Positions 33,503-43,038 of a stretch of DNA of 64,000 nucleotides are shown one piece after another. Origin of the DNA: Bacillota bacterium (lineage in GTDB: Bacteria > Bacillota > Clostridia > Christensenellales > Aristaeellaceae); assembly GCA_023404715.1 (NCBI GenBank), contig JAEYAR010000108.1, positions 48,716-112,715 of the forward strand. Reading direction: 5' to 3'. Each line of letters begins with the position of its first letter. The first letter of the stretch is position 1. The position numbers and the translations under genes were made by a program. The notes beneath the pieces are model-generated. The model did not search any database. It was not told the origin of the DNA and worked only from the letters and a program-made list of their open reading frames with translations.

Positions 33503-34076
33503 CGGGTATCTCTTTGCGCTGCCGCCCATCGAAACGCGGCGGCTGCTCCTGCGTAAGATCACCATGGCGGACGCAAAAGACATTTTTGCCTATAGCCGCG
33601 ATGAAGAGGTCGCCCGGCACGTGTTATGGGAAGCGCAACGGAGCTTGCGCGAAGCGCGCGAGTACGTGCGCTATTTGCAGCGCCTTTATCGAAGCGACCA
33701 GCCCGCGAGCTGGGGGATCGTCGACAAGGCGTCGGGGCGCCTGATCGGCACGGTAGGCTTTATGAACTACAACGCGGACCACAACAGCGCGGAGATCGGA
33801 TACTCGCTCGCGCGGGATTATTGGAACCGGGGGCTGATGACCGAGGCCGTGCGCGCCGTGCTGCGCCACGCGTTTGAGGAGATGCACCTGCACCGCGTGG
33901 AGGCGCAGTTTGAACTCGATAACCCCGCGTCCGGCCGCGTGATGGAAAAGGCGGGCATGAAGCGGGAGGGCGTGCTGCGCGGACGGCTGTATAACAAGGG
34001 ACGTTATGTGGACGTCGCGCTCTACGCGATTTTACGGGAGGATTACATGAGCAAATTACACGGAGGAAACGCATGA
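33483..34076 (+). CDS. GNAT acetyltransferase, RimJ/RimL type
   Basis: The 197-residue protein opens like RimL: IETRRLLLRKITMADAKDIF (residues 16-35). The acetyl-CoA site is in DYWNRGLMTEAVRAVL, and RVEAQFELDNPASGRVMEKA with GMKREGVLRG completes the family pattern. Such enzymes acetylate protein N-termini or small amines; the target cannot be told. GGAGG lies before the ATG at 33483. It overlaps the HAD gene by 4 bases. Confidence 0.91.
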   Translation: MMLRSFNGYLFALPPIETRRLLLRKITMADAKDIFAYSRDEEVARHVLWEAQRSLREAREYVRYLQRLYRSDQPASWGIVDKASGRLIGTVGFMNYNADHNSAEIGYSLARDYWNRGLMTEAVRAVLRHAFEEMHLHRVEAQFELDNPASGRVMEKAGMKREGVLRGRLYNKGRYVDVALYAILREDYMSKLHGGNA

Positions 34077-34870
34077 TCCGCCTCATCGCCAGCGACATGG
34101 ACGGCACGCTGCTGGACAGCCAAAAACGCATGCCGCCGCATTTTGACGACGCCGTGCACGCCCTTTGCGCGCAGGGCGTCCGCTTTGCCGTCGCCAGCGG
34201 CAGGCAGTACGAAAGCCTATTGCGCGACTTTACGCAGATACAGGACGACATCCTCTTCATCGCTGAAAACGGCGCGCTCGTCATGGACCGGGGGCGGCGG
34301 CTGTTCGTCGACCCGGTGCCAAGGGAACACCTGAGCGCCGTGATCGATGCCGTCCGCGCCATCCCCGGCGCGCATCCCATTCTCTGCACCGCCGAAGGCG
34401 CATTTATCGAGGACCGCACGCCCGCATTTATGCACGACGCGCTGATGTATTACGCGCGCTGCGAGGTCGTCCCCGATCTCCTGGCGCTGTGCGGGCGCGA
34501 AGACGTATGCAAGATCGCCGTGTTCGACCCGGGCGGCGCCGAGGCCCATAGCCATCCGCAGCTCAAGGCGGCATTCCCGGAGCTGGCGGTCATCCTATCG
34601 GGCGAGCGCTGGTCGGATATCATGCGTCCAGGGGTCAACAAAGGGAAAGCGATGCGGGCGATTCAGCGGATCCTCGGCATCTCGCCCGATGCCTGCATGG
34701 CCTTTGGGGACTACCTGAACGATTTGGAGCTTATGAACGCCTGCACGCACAGCTATGCCATGGCGAACGCGCATCCCCTACTGAAGGCGGCGGCCCGACA
34801 TGAAGCGCCCTCTAACGACGAAAACGGGGTGCTGCGCGTGATCGCGAGGGCGTTTGACATCGCTGTTTAA
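34073..34870 (+). CDS. HAD superfamily phosphatase, Cof type
   Basis: A 265-residue HAD hydrolase. Motif I is DMDGTLLDS (residues 7-15), with the nucleophile Asp first; motif II is the serine in FAVASGRQ; motif III is the lysine in GVNKGKAM; motif IV is FGDYLNDLELM. The C2B cap between motifs II and III marks the Cof group, which acts on sugar phosphates and cofactor phosphates. The ATG overlaps the acetyltransferase stop (ATGA), so they are coupled. Confidence 0.93.
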   Translation: MIRLIASDMDGTLLDSQKRMPPHFDDAVHALCAQGVRFAVASGRQYESLLRDFTQIQDDILFIAENGALVMDRGRRLFVDPVPREHLSAVIDAVRAIPGAHPILCTAEGAFIEDRTPAFMHDALMYYARCEVVPDLLALCGREDVCKIAVFDPGGAEAHSHPQLKAAFPELAVILSGERWSDIMRPGVNKGKAMRAIQRILGISPDACMAFGDYLNDLELMNACTHSYAMANAHPLLKAAARHEAPSNDENGVLRVIARAFDIAV

Positions 34871-34882
34871 CGCCGCCTCCCC

Positions 34883-34932
34883 TTGCTTTTGCGATTTCGG
34901 TCTGCTATACTGTGGTTGAGCGAAAACGTTTT
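34883..34932 (+). promoter_or_regulatory. LacI-gene promoter with palindromic operator
   Basis: TTGCTT, 17 bases, TATACT (34906-34911). The core AAAACGTTTT (34923-34932) follows at the start site and matches the central CG symmetry of LacI-family operators. Confidence 0.65.
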
Positions 34933-34947
34933 AGAGGAGGCGCGGCC

Positions 34948-35964
34948 ATGGGCGTGACCATCAGGGAGCTTTCTAAATATTGCGGGCTTTCCATATCCAC
35001 GGTGTCCAAGGCGCTCAACGGTTACGCCGACATCAGCGAGAAAACGCGCGATACCGTGCTGCGCGCCGCGGATGAAATCGGTTATCACCCCAGCGCCATC
35101 GCGCGCGCGCTCAAGACGAACCGCACGTATAACCTCGGCGTGCTCTTTGTGGATGAAAACGAGAGCGGCCTGCGGCACCACTACTTTTCTGCGGTGCTCG
35201 ACAGCTTCAAATGCGAGGCGGAGAGGCGCGGATACGACATCACGTTCATCAATCACAATATCGGCCGCACGCAGATGACCTATCTGGAGCACAGCCGTTA
35301 CCGCAACGTCGACGGTCTGTGCCTGGCTTGCGTGGATTTTTATGCGCCCGAGGTGGTGGAGCTCAGCCGCAGCGACATCCCGCTGGTGACAATCGACCAT
35401 CCGTTTACGGGGCATACCTGCGTTCAATCGCAAAACGAGGCGGGCATGCGTTCGTTGGTACGTTACGTGTATGGAAAGGGGCACCGGCGCATCGCCTTCG
35501 TGCACGGCGGCCGCTCGACGGTGACCGACCTTCGGCTCTCCGGGTTTTATACGGCGCTGGAGGAGCTGGATTTGCCGGTCCGCCAGCCTTATATCATGGG
35601 TTGCCCCTACTGCAATCCGCACGCCGCCCGCGCGCAGGTGAAGAAGCTATTGCAGCTGAGCGAGCCGCCGACCTGCATCCTCATGTCGGACGACTATTCG
35701 GCCCTGGGCGCGTTTGAGGCGGCGGAGGCCGCGGGCCTTTCGGTGCCGGAGGACCTCTCCATCGCCGGCTACGACGGCATACAGCTCACGCAGCTTTTGC
35801 GCCCGCGCCTGACGACGTTGCGTCAGGACACCGACCGCATCGGGCGCGAGGCAGCCGCGCGCCTGGTAGAGCGCATCGAACGCCCCCAAGCGCTGTGCCC
35901 GCCGTTCGTGTTCGTGCCCGGCGAGCTGATCGAGGGGCAGACGGTGGCGCAGGTGGGGGCGTGA
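34948..35964 (+). CDS. LacI family transcriptional regulator
   Basis: I start at the ATG at 34948 (MGVTIREL), where GAGGAGG precedes. The 338-residue protein has the LacI helix-turn-helix and hinge helix (SKYCGLSISTVSKALNGYA, then AARALK-type IARALKTNRT) and a periplasmic-binding-like sensor (YNLGVLFVDEN, MSDDYSALGAFEA, PEDLSIAGYDGI). The target is not obvious because no transport operon lies directly beside it. An AAAACGTTTT palindrome at its own start site suggests autorepression. Confidence 0.94.
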   Translation: MGVTIRELSKYCGLSISTVSKALNGYADISEKTRDTVLRAADEIGYHPSAIARALKTNRTYNLGVLFVDENESGLRHHYFSAVLDSFKCEAERRGYDITFINHNIGRTQMTYLEHSRYRNVDGLCLACVDFYAPEVVELSRSDIPLVTIDHPFTGHTCVQSQNEAGMRSLVRYVYGKGHRRIAFVHGGRSTVTDLRLSGFYTALEELDLPVRQPYIMGCPYCNPHAARAQVKKLLQLSEPPTCILMSDDYSALGAFEAAEAAGLSVPEDLSIAGYDGIQLTQLLRPRLTTLRQDTDRIGREAAARLVERIERPQALCPPFVFVPGELIEGQTVAQVGA

Positions 35965-36062
35965 TAGCCCTCTAGCGTGTCGCAAAAAAGTTTTAAAACC
36001 CAAAACACTTCTCCTCCTTTCTGCGTTGATAGGGTGTAAGCGCGCGGGAAGGAGGTTCTGTT

Positions 36063-36206
36063 ATGTGGAATGATATGCTCAATCTGTATTATGGCGACCT
36101 GACGGGCCGCTTCGCGCCGCCCTATATCCCGCAAGACGAGCACGACTACGTCTGGCTGGACGGGTGCATCGCACGCCCGGCGCCCAGAGGCCGTCGCCAC
36201 GCGTGA
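36063..36206 (+). CDS. 47-residue ORF upstream of a sigma factor gene
   Basis: ATG at 36063 is preceded by a full GAAGGAGG site 7 bases away. The product begins MWNDMLNLYYGDLTG and is acidic and aromatic, with a basic RGRRHA end. No membrane helix. It ends 16 bases before the sigma factor gene, which suggests one operon. It may be a small regulator or a leader peptide. No family recognised; the strong ribosome-binding site is the main evidence. Confidence 0.5.
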   Translation: MWNDMLNLYYGDLTGRFAPPYIPQDEHDYVWLDGCIARPAPRGRRHA

Positions 36207-36222
36207 GCGGCATGGAGGGAAT

Positions 36223-36687
36223 ATGGAGCTGATCGAAATGTGGCGAATGCGCCCGGAGCTGTTGCGCTACGCGGCAAGCCTGGCGGGGCGCTCCGCCGAT
36301 GCGGAGGACGTTGTGCAGACCGCTTACCTGCGCGCGGCGGAGCACGCCGAGGCGCTGCGCGAAAGGCCGCCAGAGCTATGCCGCGCCTGGCTTTACAAGA
36401 CCGTTAAGAACGCCTTTCTGGATCAGTGCCGCCGAAGCCGGCGGCAGGTGTTGACCGAGACGGACGCGGAGCGCATCTGGGAGGACGACCTCACGGCTTT
36501 GGAGGTTGGGGATGTGCTGGGGAAACTGCCTAGGGGGATGGCCGATATCGTGCGTATGCGGCATCTGGAAGGAATGACGAGCCAGGAGATCGCCGAAGAG
36601 CAGGGCATACCCGCCGCGACGGTGCGCACGCGCTTACGCGCCGCGGTGATGCTGCTCAAGAAATGGAAAGGGGAAGGTAAGATATGA
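36223..36687 (+). CDS. RNA polymerase sigma factor, ECF-like
   Basis: The 154-residue protein has sigma region 2 (LLRYAASLAGRSADAEDVVQ, then RAWLYKTVKNAFLDQCRRSR) and region 4 (MRHLEGMTSQEIAEEQGIP with recognition helix AATVRTRLRAA). It lacks regions 1 and 3, as ECF sigmas do. GGAGGG precedes the ATG. It overlaps the next gene by 4 bases. No transmembrane anti-sigma with a zinc-binding motif is adjacent; instead the partner is a soluble repeat protein, which is unusual. Confidence 0.92.
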   Translation: MELIEMWRMRPELLRYAASLAGRSADAEDVVQTAYLRAAEHAEALRERPPELCRAWLYKTVKNAFLDQCRRSRRQVLTETDAERIWEDDLTALEVGDVLGKLPRGMADIVRMRHLEGMTSQEIAEEQGIPAATVRTRLRAAVMLLKKWKGEGKI

Positions 36688-37892
36688 AGACCATTATTCG
36701 GGACGTCGCGGTGTTGGACGCGCGGGAGGCTACGCGAGAGACGATCGACGCCATCGAGTCGATTCGGGATGTCGCCTTGCTGCTGCTTTCAAAGCGTACG
36801 GCGCCCTGGTTTGCGGCGGTGCGCTGCGACGACGTCGCTGCCATGTGCGTATTGCCGGACGATGCGCAGATGATGATGAGCAACGGCAGCTGCCTGCTGT
36901 GCTCGGACGAGGCGGCGGGGAAGCGCTATTTGTTGATAAACGGTACGGTCACGGTAGATGCGGGTCTGACGCCCGATAAAATCCGTGAGCAGATTGCCGG
37001 GGGCATGATAAATGGAAGTATCTTTTGCAGCGCCTCGCAGATGGGCGCTTTGGGCGGCGTAGGAGTCAAGGTCAACGGCAGCATGGAGACCTATCCGGAC
37101 GGCTGGCAGCTGCGCGTGGGGGAAACGCCGCTACGCGCGGCGGAGGCCGCGGCGCTGGCCCCGGGCGCGCGCGTCTATCTGGCGAAGCGAGTGCTGATCG
37201 AGCGGGGCGCAGCGCAGGCGCTGGCGGCGGCGGGCGTGCGTCTTCAGGCGCGCAAAGGCGTGCTGTGCTACGCGTCGGACGCTCAGGCGCTTGGGCAAAT
37301 TTACGAGAGCGATCTGAGCGGCTGCGCGTTCATACCGGACGGATATACGGTGCACGACGGCGACCTGGACGTCGGCGCGCGCACCGCGTTTAAGCTGCGC
37401 GCAAGCATCTACCTGACGGGCCATCTCACGGTCCGCGAAGACGTGGACGCGGATAAGCTCGCGAGGCTGGAGCGCTTGCACGTGGACGGCCGGGCAATTG
37501 TGCCGCTCTCCCTCATGGAGGCGCTGCTGGAGAAGACGGAGGGGGAGACGGATTGGATGCCCTATGAGGGGGCGTTGCTCTTCAACGAGGGAAAGCTGGA
37601 GCTGACGCCGGAGATGCTTGACGGTCTGGCGGATCGCTTTGCGATTGCCAACGACGGCATGCTCGTCATCGATCCCGCGGTCGAGGCCAAGGCGCTTAAG
37701 GAACGCGTTACGCTGCTGCAAAACGACGGCATGTGCTGCATGACGCAGGCGCAAAGGGGCGCGCTCGCACAGGTGCTCGGCGGAGACGGCGCCTATCGGG
37801 ATCCGGATCAGGAGAAGGAGGGGCAGCCGGACGAGGCGGATTTGGGCGGCGACGTGCGCGTCATCGCGGATGTGGCGTCGCTGACGCTGTAA
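36684..37892 (+). CDS. 402-residue protein with internal repeats, coupled to the sigma factor
   Basis: The ATG overlaps the sigma factor stop (ATGA). No signal or membrane helix. The sequence shows four or five degenerate repeats of 50-75 residues, each a strand rich turn (YLLINGTVTVD, IYLTGHLTVRED, ALLFNEGKLELT), a short amphipathic helix, a second strand (MINGSIFCS, VDGRAIVPL, NDGMLVIDP) and a helix. This suggests a solenoid. The two N-terminal helices and acidic C-terminus lie outside the repeats. I do not recognise the family. Its tight coupling to an ECF sigma suggests a soluble anti-sigma or effector, but nothing in the sequence proves that. A terminator follows. Confidence 0.75.
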   Translation: MKTIIRDVAVLDAREATRETIDAIESIRDVALLLLSKRTAPWFAAVRCDDVAAMCVLPDDAQMMMSNGSCLLCSDEAAGKRYLLINGTVTVDAGLTPDKIREQIAGGMINGSIFCSASQMGALGGVGVKVNGSMETYPDGWQLRVGETPLRAAEAAALAPGARVYLAKRVLIERGAAQALAAAGVRLQARKGVLCYASDAQALGQIYESDLSGCAFIPDGYTVHDGDLDVGARTAFKLRASIYLTGHLTVREDVDADKLARLERLHVDGRAIVPLSLMEALLEKTEGETDWMPYEGALLFNEGKLELTPEMLDGLADRFAIANDGMLVIDPAVEAKALKERVTLLQNDGMCCMTQAQRGALAQVLGGDGAYRDPDQEKEGQPDEADLGGDVRVIADVASLTL

Positions 37893-37909
37893 GTCGAAAA
37901 CCGCACATG

Positions 37910-37943
37910 GGATCGAAGCGTTTTGGCGCTTCGGTCCTTTTTT
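37910..37943 (+). terminator. Rho-independent terminator
   Basis: GGATCGAAGCG TTTT GGCGCTTCGGTCC (one G-U pair) followed by six T. Ends the sigma factor unit. Confidence 0.9.
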
Positions 37944-38028
37944 CGTATGCCGGGACCTCTCGGAGCGGGGAGGAAATGCATGCTTAGCCGCGAATATGAC
38001 ATGCATAGGACAAAAGGGGAGGCTGCCC

Positions 38029-39771
38029 ATGCGCGGAATCCTGAAGAATCAAAAACCGACGTTTGTACGCCGGGTGACCGGCGTGCTCGCAGCTACGGTG
38101 TTGCCGCTCATCGCGCTGCTGCTCTTCGGCAGCTTATACTCGATCGGCGTTTCCAACCGGTTGGTGGCCGAATCCAACCGGCGCGTCGTTTTACAATGGG
38201 TGGAGCAGATCGATCAAAATCTGGAGATGATCGAGCGCTTTTTATCCGGCATCGTCTACATCGAGCCGGAGTTCAGCACGATGGGGCACGCGGAGAGCCA
38301 GCTATCCGTGTATTTGGCCTCCTATACGATTACACAGCGCTTGGAGACCGCGATGAGCGCCTTCATGCCGCTGGGCGGCATATTTTTATACAGCGAGCAG
38401 GATCATGCCTGGGCCGAGCGCTTTGCGGGCAGCGCATACAGCTATGCCCAGCGAGAAGCGATGCGAAGCGTCGTACGCGGCAGGGAGGACTGGGCGGAAG
38501 CGATGGGCAAGTGGCGCGTGATGCCGGTGGAAGAGCGGTATATGCTAGCCTGCAGCTTTGGAAAAGCGGATGCGTACATGGTGGCGCTGGTGGATTTTGA
38601 ACGCTTGCTGACGGTGACGCAGGCGGCATATCACGTCTTCTATACGGATATGGAGGGCTGCGCGCTCACGGACGCGGATTGGGCAGCACGCGAATCGATA
38701 CTCGTCAAAGACGCGGGCGCTTCCTACGCCTTTACGGGGCGTGATGCACGCTATCTGACGGTCTCGCAAGGCCTTACGCGCGCGCCGGCGCGCATCGTGC
38801 TCGCCGTTTCAAACGCCGGCTATTGGGACGGGCTCACGCCCGTACAGATTGTGTTGCTCCTGCTCTCGCTCCTGGCCATAGGGGTCATTCCCCTTTCGCG
38901 CTGGTGGGTGCGCCGCTATCTGGGGAGGCCGCTGGACGGCCTGACCTCAGCGATGCAGCGCATTAAGCACGGCGAGCTGGACACGCAGATCGCCCAGGCC
39001 TATCCCACGCAGGAGCTGGAGCAGGTCAAGGATACGTTCAACGAGATGATGTCCCAGATTCATACCCTCAAGATCGAGGCGTATGAGCGGGAGATTGACC
39101 GCCAGCGTATCGAGCTGCAATACCTACATTTGCAGTTGCGGCCGCATTTCTTCCTCAACTGTCTCAAGAGCGTTTACGCTTGCAACCAGCGGCAGCGCTA
39201 CGAACAGGCGCAGGAGTTGATCCTCTCCATATCAAACTATATACGATACCTCTTTCGAGACAACCTCAAAACCGTTACATTGCGTGAGGAGCTGCGCTTT
39301 GTAGACGATTACATGCACATTCAGCACATGAGCCTGACCATGCCGCCCCAGTGTGAGATCCATGTGCAAGATACGCTGTTGGATCTACGTGTTCCACCCT
39401 TTTCGGTGGAATCGTTTGTGGAGAATGCGGTCAAGCACCAGTGGAAGCCTGAACGACAATTGCACGTCCGCGTCCGCGCCGTGCTGTTGGAAGCGGAGGA
39501 CGGACAGTATCTGGATATTACGGTGCACGACAACGGGGGCGGGTTCCCCGATGAAGTGCTGGCGGTGATCAACGCATTGCCGGACGATATCTATCAGGAG
39601 CGCCACGTGGGACTGGCGAACCTGCGCAGCAGGCTCAAGCTCATCTATGCAGATCGCGCGACGCTCGCCTTCTACAACGATGAAGAAGGCGCAGTATGCG
39701 AGGTCATTTGTCCGTTGGAGGGAAACAAAATGGAGGGAGGAGTCGGCCGTGAACATCCTGGTTGTCGATGA
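38029..39771 (+). CDS. Sensor histidine kinase, YesM type
   Basis: I start at the ATG at 38029 (MRGILKNQK), with GGGGAGG before it. The 580-residue kinase has a helix at about 19-40, an extracytoplasmic sensor, a second helix at about 270-290, then HAMP (residues 290-345). The kinase core has the phospho-accepting histidine in LRPHFFLNCLKSVY near residue 374, an N-box VENAVKH near 463 and a G-box DNGGGF near 501. In YesM-type kinases the H-box is usually NPHFLYN; LRPHFFLN is a common variant. It overlaps the response regulator gene by 23 bases. It most likely controls the ABC operon that follows. Confidence 0.94.
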   Translation: MRGILKNQKPTFVRRVTGVLAATVLPLIALLLFGSLYSIGVSNRLVAESNRRVVLQWVEQIDQNLEMIERFLSGIVYIEPEFSTMGHAESQLSVYLASYTITQRLETAMSAFMPLGGIFLYSEQDHAWAERFAGSAYSYAQREAMRSVVRGREDWAEAMGKWRVMPVEERYMLACSFGKADAYMVALVDFERLLTVTQAAYHVFYTDMEGCALTDADWAARESILVKDAGASYAFTGRDARYLTVSQGLTRAPARIVLAVSNAGYWDGLTPVQIVLLLLSLLAIGVIPLSRWWVRRYLGRPLDGLTSAMQRIKHGELDTQIAQAYPTQELEQVKDTFNEMMSQIHTLKIEAYEREIDRQRIELQYLHLQLRPHFFLNCLKSVYACNQRQRYEQAQELILSISNYIRYLFRDNLKTVTLREELRFVDDYMHIQHMSLTMPPQCEIHVQDTLLDLRVPPFSVESFVENAVKHQWKPERQLHVRVRAVLLEAEDGQYLDITVHDNGGGFPDEVLAVINALPDDIYQERHVGLANLRSRLKLIYADRATLAFYNDEEGAVCEVICPLEGNKMEGGVGREHPGCR

Positions 39772-41332
39772 CCTGTATGAGGTCGTGCAAGGCGTCGTCG
39801 AGGGCGTGCGCTGGCGCGACCTTGGCGTCGAGGACGTCTACGCGGCCTACAGCGTCGAGGGCGCGCAGGATATCCTCCGCCGGCACGGCGTGCAGCTATT
39901 GCTGTGCGACATCGAAATGCCCCCGCGCAGCGGATTTGAGCTGCTTGAGTGGCTGCGCGCCGAGGAAATGGAGACGGAGTGCATCTTTCTGTCTTCGCAT
40001 GCGGAATTTGAGTATGCTCAAGCCGCAGTCAAGCTGGGCAGCTTCGATTACATCCTACAACCCGCCCGCTACGAGGAGATCGAAGCGGCGGTGCGGCGGG
40101 CGATCGTGCGGATTGAAGAGAAACGCCGCGCACGCGCGGCGGCACAGTACGGGCAGTATTGGCGCGAAAAAGAGGGGATGCTCGCCGATGCCTGTGTAGC
40201 GCGATTTTTGCTGGGCGAGGGCGGCGGCCTGGACGGCTTTTTAGAGGATCTTTCCCGCCTCGGCGCCGCGCTCGGGCGCGCTATAGAGCTATGCCCGTTG
40301 CTTGTGCAGTTGCACAGACCTGTCCTTCCGGAGGATAGAGGAGCCCTGCGCTCGCTTTTCTTTGCGTTACTGCGCCGAACGGAGCGTACGCTGCTGCTCG
40401 CGCGCATGGAGGACGGCTGTTTTTTTGCGTTGCTATTTGGCGGCGACGTGCAGTGGGCGGAAATTGTGGAGCCATTAAAGACGCTGACCGAGTGTTGGAA
40501 GGCGCAGGGACGCGGACCGCGCCCGACCTGCTACGTAGGCGATACGGTGCTGCCCTCCGGCCTGCCGGCGCAATGGAAGCTGCTCGACGAGCGCAGGCGC
40601 GACAACGTGGCCCACTACGGCGGCGTGTTTGCCCCCTTACAGAAGGAAGAGATTTTGCACTACATTTACACGTTTCCAGATATGCAGCGCTGGGCTAGGC
40701 AGCTGACGGCGGGAGATTGCGATCAGGTACGGGAGGAGGCGCTTGCGTATCTGCGCGAGCAGCGGGATTTGGGCAAGGTCAATGCGGAGTTCCTCGCCAA
40801 ATTTCATCAGGACTTTATTCAAATGTTCTTTACCGTCGCTCAGGCGTATAAGGCGCGCGCGCACGATATCTTTTATGAAGCGTACCCCTTTAAGGACTTT
40901 TTACAGGCATACACGTCTTACGAGAAGATGATTTCGCTCGTACGTTTCGCTACGGATTACGTTAGGGAACGCATCGGCGCGCCGGAGCGGGCGGAGTCGC
41001 CCGTGGAGCAAGCGATCCATTATATTCAGCAGAACATCGAAAAGGACATGCGCCGTAGCGACGTCGCAGAGGCCATCTACATGAACGCCGACTACCTCGC
41101 GAGGCTCTTTAAAAAGGAACGAGGCGTGTCGCTGGGAGATTTCATCGTTTCGGAGAAGATGCGCGTGGCAGCTTCCCTGCTGTCGGGGACGAATATACCG
41201 GTCAGCCTCGTCGCTTCTAAGGTGGGATACTCCAATTTTTCTTATTTTTCGCAGGTATTCAAGCGCCAGACAGGGTCGGCGCCCGGCGAATACCGCCTGG
41301 CGTACCGAGAAGGAGGCGCTGCGCATAAATAG
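39749..41332 (+). CDS. AraC-type response regulator, YesN type
   Basis: The start is a GTG at 39749, with GGAGGGAGG 8 bases upstream; the reading frame extends back inside the kinase gene without a site. The 527-residue protein has a receiver domain (residues 1-120) with the phosphorylated Asp in LLLCDIEMPPRSG near residue 54 and LSSHAEFEYA later. A long linker domain follows. Two helix-turn-helix units of the AraC type fill about 425-525 (MRRSDVAEAIYMNADYLARL, then IPVSLVASKVGYSNFSYFSQ). Partner of the upstream kinase; a terminator separates it from the ABC operon it probably activates. Confidence 0.95.
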   Translation: MNILVVDDLYEVVQGVVEGVRWRDLGVEDVYAAYSVEGAQDILRRHGVQLLLCDIEMPPRSGFELLEWLRAEEMETECIFLSSHAEFEYAQAAVKLGSFDYILQPARYEEIEAAVRRAIVRIEEKRRARAAAQYGQYWREKEGMLADACVARFLLGEGGGLDGFLEDLSRLGAALGRAIELCPLLVQLHRPVLPEDRGALRSLFFALLRRTERTLLLARMEDGCFFALLFGGDVQWAEIVEPLKTLTECWKAQGRGPRPTCYVGDTVLPSGLPAQWKLLDERRRDNVAHYGGVFAPLQKEEILHYIYTFPDMQRWARQLTAGDCDQVREEALAYLREQRDLGKVNAEFLAKFHQDFIQMFFTVAQAYKARAHDIFYEAYPFKDFLQAYTSYEKMISLVRFATDYVRERIGAPERAESPVEQAIHYIQQNIEKDMRRSDVAEAIYMNADYLARLFKKERGVSLGDFIVSEKMRVAASLLSGTNIPVSLVASKVGYSNFSYFSQVFKRQTGSAPGEYRLAYREGGAAHK

Positions 41333-41351
41333 CCATGGTATGCAGGATATA

Positions 41352-41396
41352 CGACGGAATTGTGTCAGATACGGCACAATTCCGTCGCGTTTTTTA
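41352..41396 (+). terminator. Rho-independent terminator of the two-component operon
   Basis: CGACGGAATTGTG pairs perfectly with CACAATTCCGTCG and is followed by CGTTTTTT. Confidence 0.93.
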
Positions 41397-41517
41397 GAGG
41401 AAAGTCGGAAAATGAATAATCAAGGTCTGAATATTTACAGAAATGAGGCTGGCAATGCGCTACAATAATACCATTCCCCGACCGATAGGATTCATGTAGG
41501 AAAGGATGTATGCCACA

Positions 41518-43020
41518 ATGAAAAAGGTACTAGCGCGCCTGCTCGTGCTCGCGATGACGTTCTCCACGCTGGCGGTTGCCTTTGCCGGCGCTGCCCTGGC
41601 GGATGACGATCTGCGCGAACCCAAATTGGTGACCCTGGAGGTCGTCATGATGGCCTCCGCCGGCAAGGATGGAACCGGCGCGGTGACCGATGCGATCAAT
41701 GCCTATCTGGAAGAAAAGCTCAACATCAACGTCAACATCACGTTCATCAGCTACGGCAATTACACGCAGCAGACGAACCTGATGCTCTCCGCGGGCGAGG
41801 GGATCGACGTTTTCCCCGTGTACATGACGCCGCTGACGACGGTCGCGGACAACGGCCAGATTCTGCCACTCAACGATCTACTGGCGGAGTACGGCCAGGG
41901 CATCGTGGAGCAGATCGGGCAGGAGTTCATCGACTGCGGTAAGGTCGGCGATGAGATTTTCGGCCTGACCACCGGTCGCGACCTGGCCGCGGCTTACGGC
42001 TTTGAGATGCGCAAGGACATCTGCGACAAGTACGGCATCGACTACGAGGACATCACCACGCTGGAGCAGCTGCACGACGCGCTGACGATCGTTCATGAGA
42101 ACGAGCCGAACCTCGTGTGCGTCGTGCCCTCCAACGGCGAGTTGGTCCGCAACTGGGGCTGGGACCCGCTGGGCGATGCGAGCACCCCGCTGGGCGTGCT
42201 GATGGACATGGGCCAAAGCGACACGGTAGTCAACCTGTTTGAGACGGATTTTTATAAGGAATTCGTCACTACCATGCGTCAGTGGTACAACGAAGGCCTG
42301 ATCATGGCGGACGCCGTCTCCAACACGGAGAACGTCGGCACCATGATGGGCGCAGGCACCGCGTTTGGCGGCTTTATGAACCTGAAGCCTTACTTTAACG
42401 TCCAGGAGACGACCAACTACGGCACGGAGATCGTCGTCTCCGAGATCGTACCTGCGTTCTCCTGCACCTCCAACGTCTCCATGGCGACCTGGGCGATCGC
42501 CAGCTCTACCGAGCACCCCGAAGCTTGCATGAAGCTGCTGAACCTCATGTACACCGACCCGACGCTTATGAACCTCATGATCTATGGACTCGAGGGCGAG
42601 CACTATGTGGTGAAGGGTGATGCCAGCAACGGTCAGAAGATCATCGGCTATCCGGACGGTATCGACGCCACCACCACCACCTATCGCCCCTCCGGCGGAT
42701 GGCTCTGGTGTAACCAGTTTGTCGGCCACGTCTGGGAAGGCAACCCGGCCGACTACTGGGATGTGACGCGTGCGTTCAATAACACGGCTGTAAAATCGAA
42801 CGCGTTTGGTTTCACCTGGGACTCCTCTGGCGTGCGTAACCAGGTGACCGCCTGCACGAACGTCATGCAGAAGTACCATCAGGCCCTCATGTGCGGCGCC
42901 GTCGACCCGGAGGAGACGCTGCCAAAGTTTAACCAGGAGCTGAAGGACGCGGGCATCGACGACATCATCGGCGACAAACAGGCGCAGTACGACGCCTGGC
43001 GCGCGCAGAACGGAAGGTAA
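41518..43020 (+). CDS. Carbohydrate ABC transporter substrate-binding protein
   Basis: I prefer the ATG at 41518 (MKKVLARLL) because a signal peptide begins there; an in-frame ATG at 41506 would add MYAT in front and overlap the AGGAAAGGA site. Cleavage is likely after ALA near residue 28. The 500-residue mature part (NINVNITFISYGNYTQQTNL, then GEGIDVFPVYM) fits the large binding proteins paired with LplB/YtcP permeases. No lipobox. The upstream YesM/YesN pair and the downstream isomerase suggest a plant or host polysaccharide fragment as cargo; the sugar is unknown. Confidence 0.92.
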   Translation: MKKVLARLLVLAMTFSTLAVAFAGAALADDDLREPKLVTLEVVMMASAGKDGTGAVTDAINAYLEEKLNINVNITFISYGNYTQQTNLMLSAGEGIDVFPVYMTPLTTVADNGQILPLNDLLAEYGQGIVEQIGQEFIDCGKVGDEIFGLTTGRDLAAAYGFEMRKDICDKYGIDYEDITTLEQLHDALTIVHENEPNLVCVVPSNGELVRNWGWDPLGDASTPLGVLMDMGQSDTVVNLFETDFYKEFVTTMRQWYNEGLIMADAVSNTENVGTMMGAGTAFGGFMNLKPYFNVQETTNYGTEIVVSEIVPAFSCTSNVSMATWAIASSTEHPEACMKLLNLMYTDPTLMNLMIYGLEGEHYVVKGDASNGQKIIGYPDGIDATTTTYRPSGGWLWCNQFVGHVWEGNPADYWDVTRAFNNTAVKSNAFGFTWDSSGVRNQVTACTNVMQKYHQALMCGAVDPEETLPKFNQELKDAGIDDIIGDKQAQYDAWRAQNGR

Positions 43021-43038
43021 TCCAAAGGCAACGACGGG

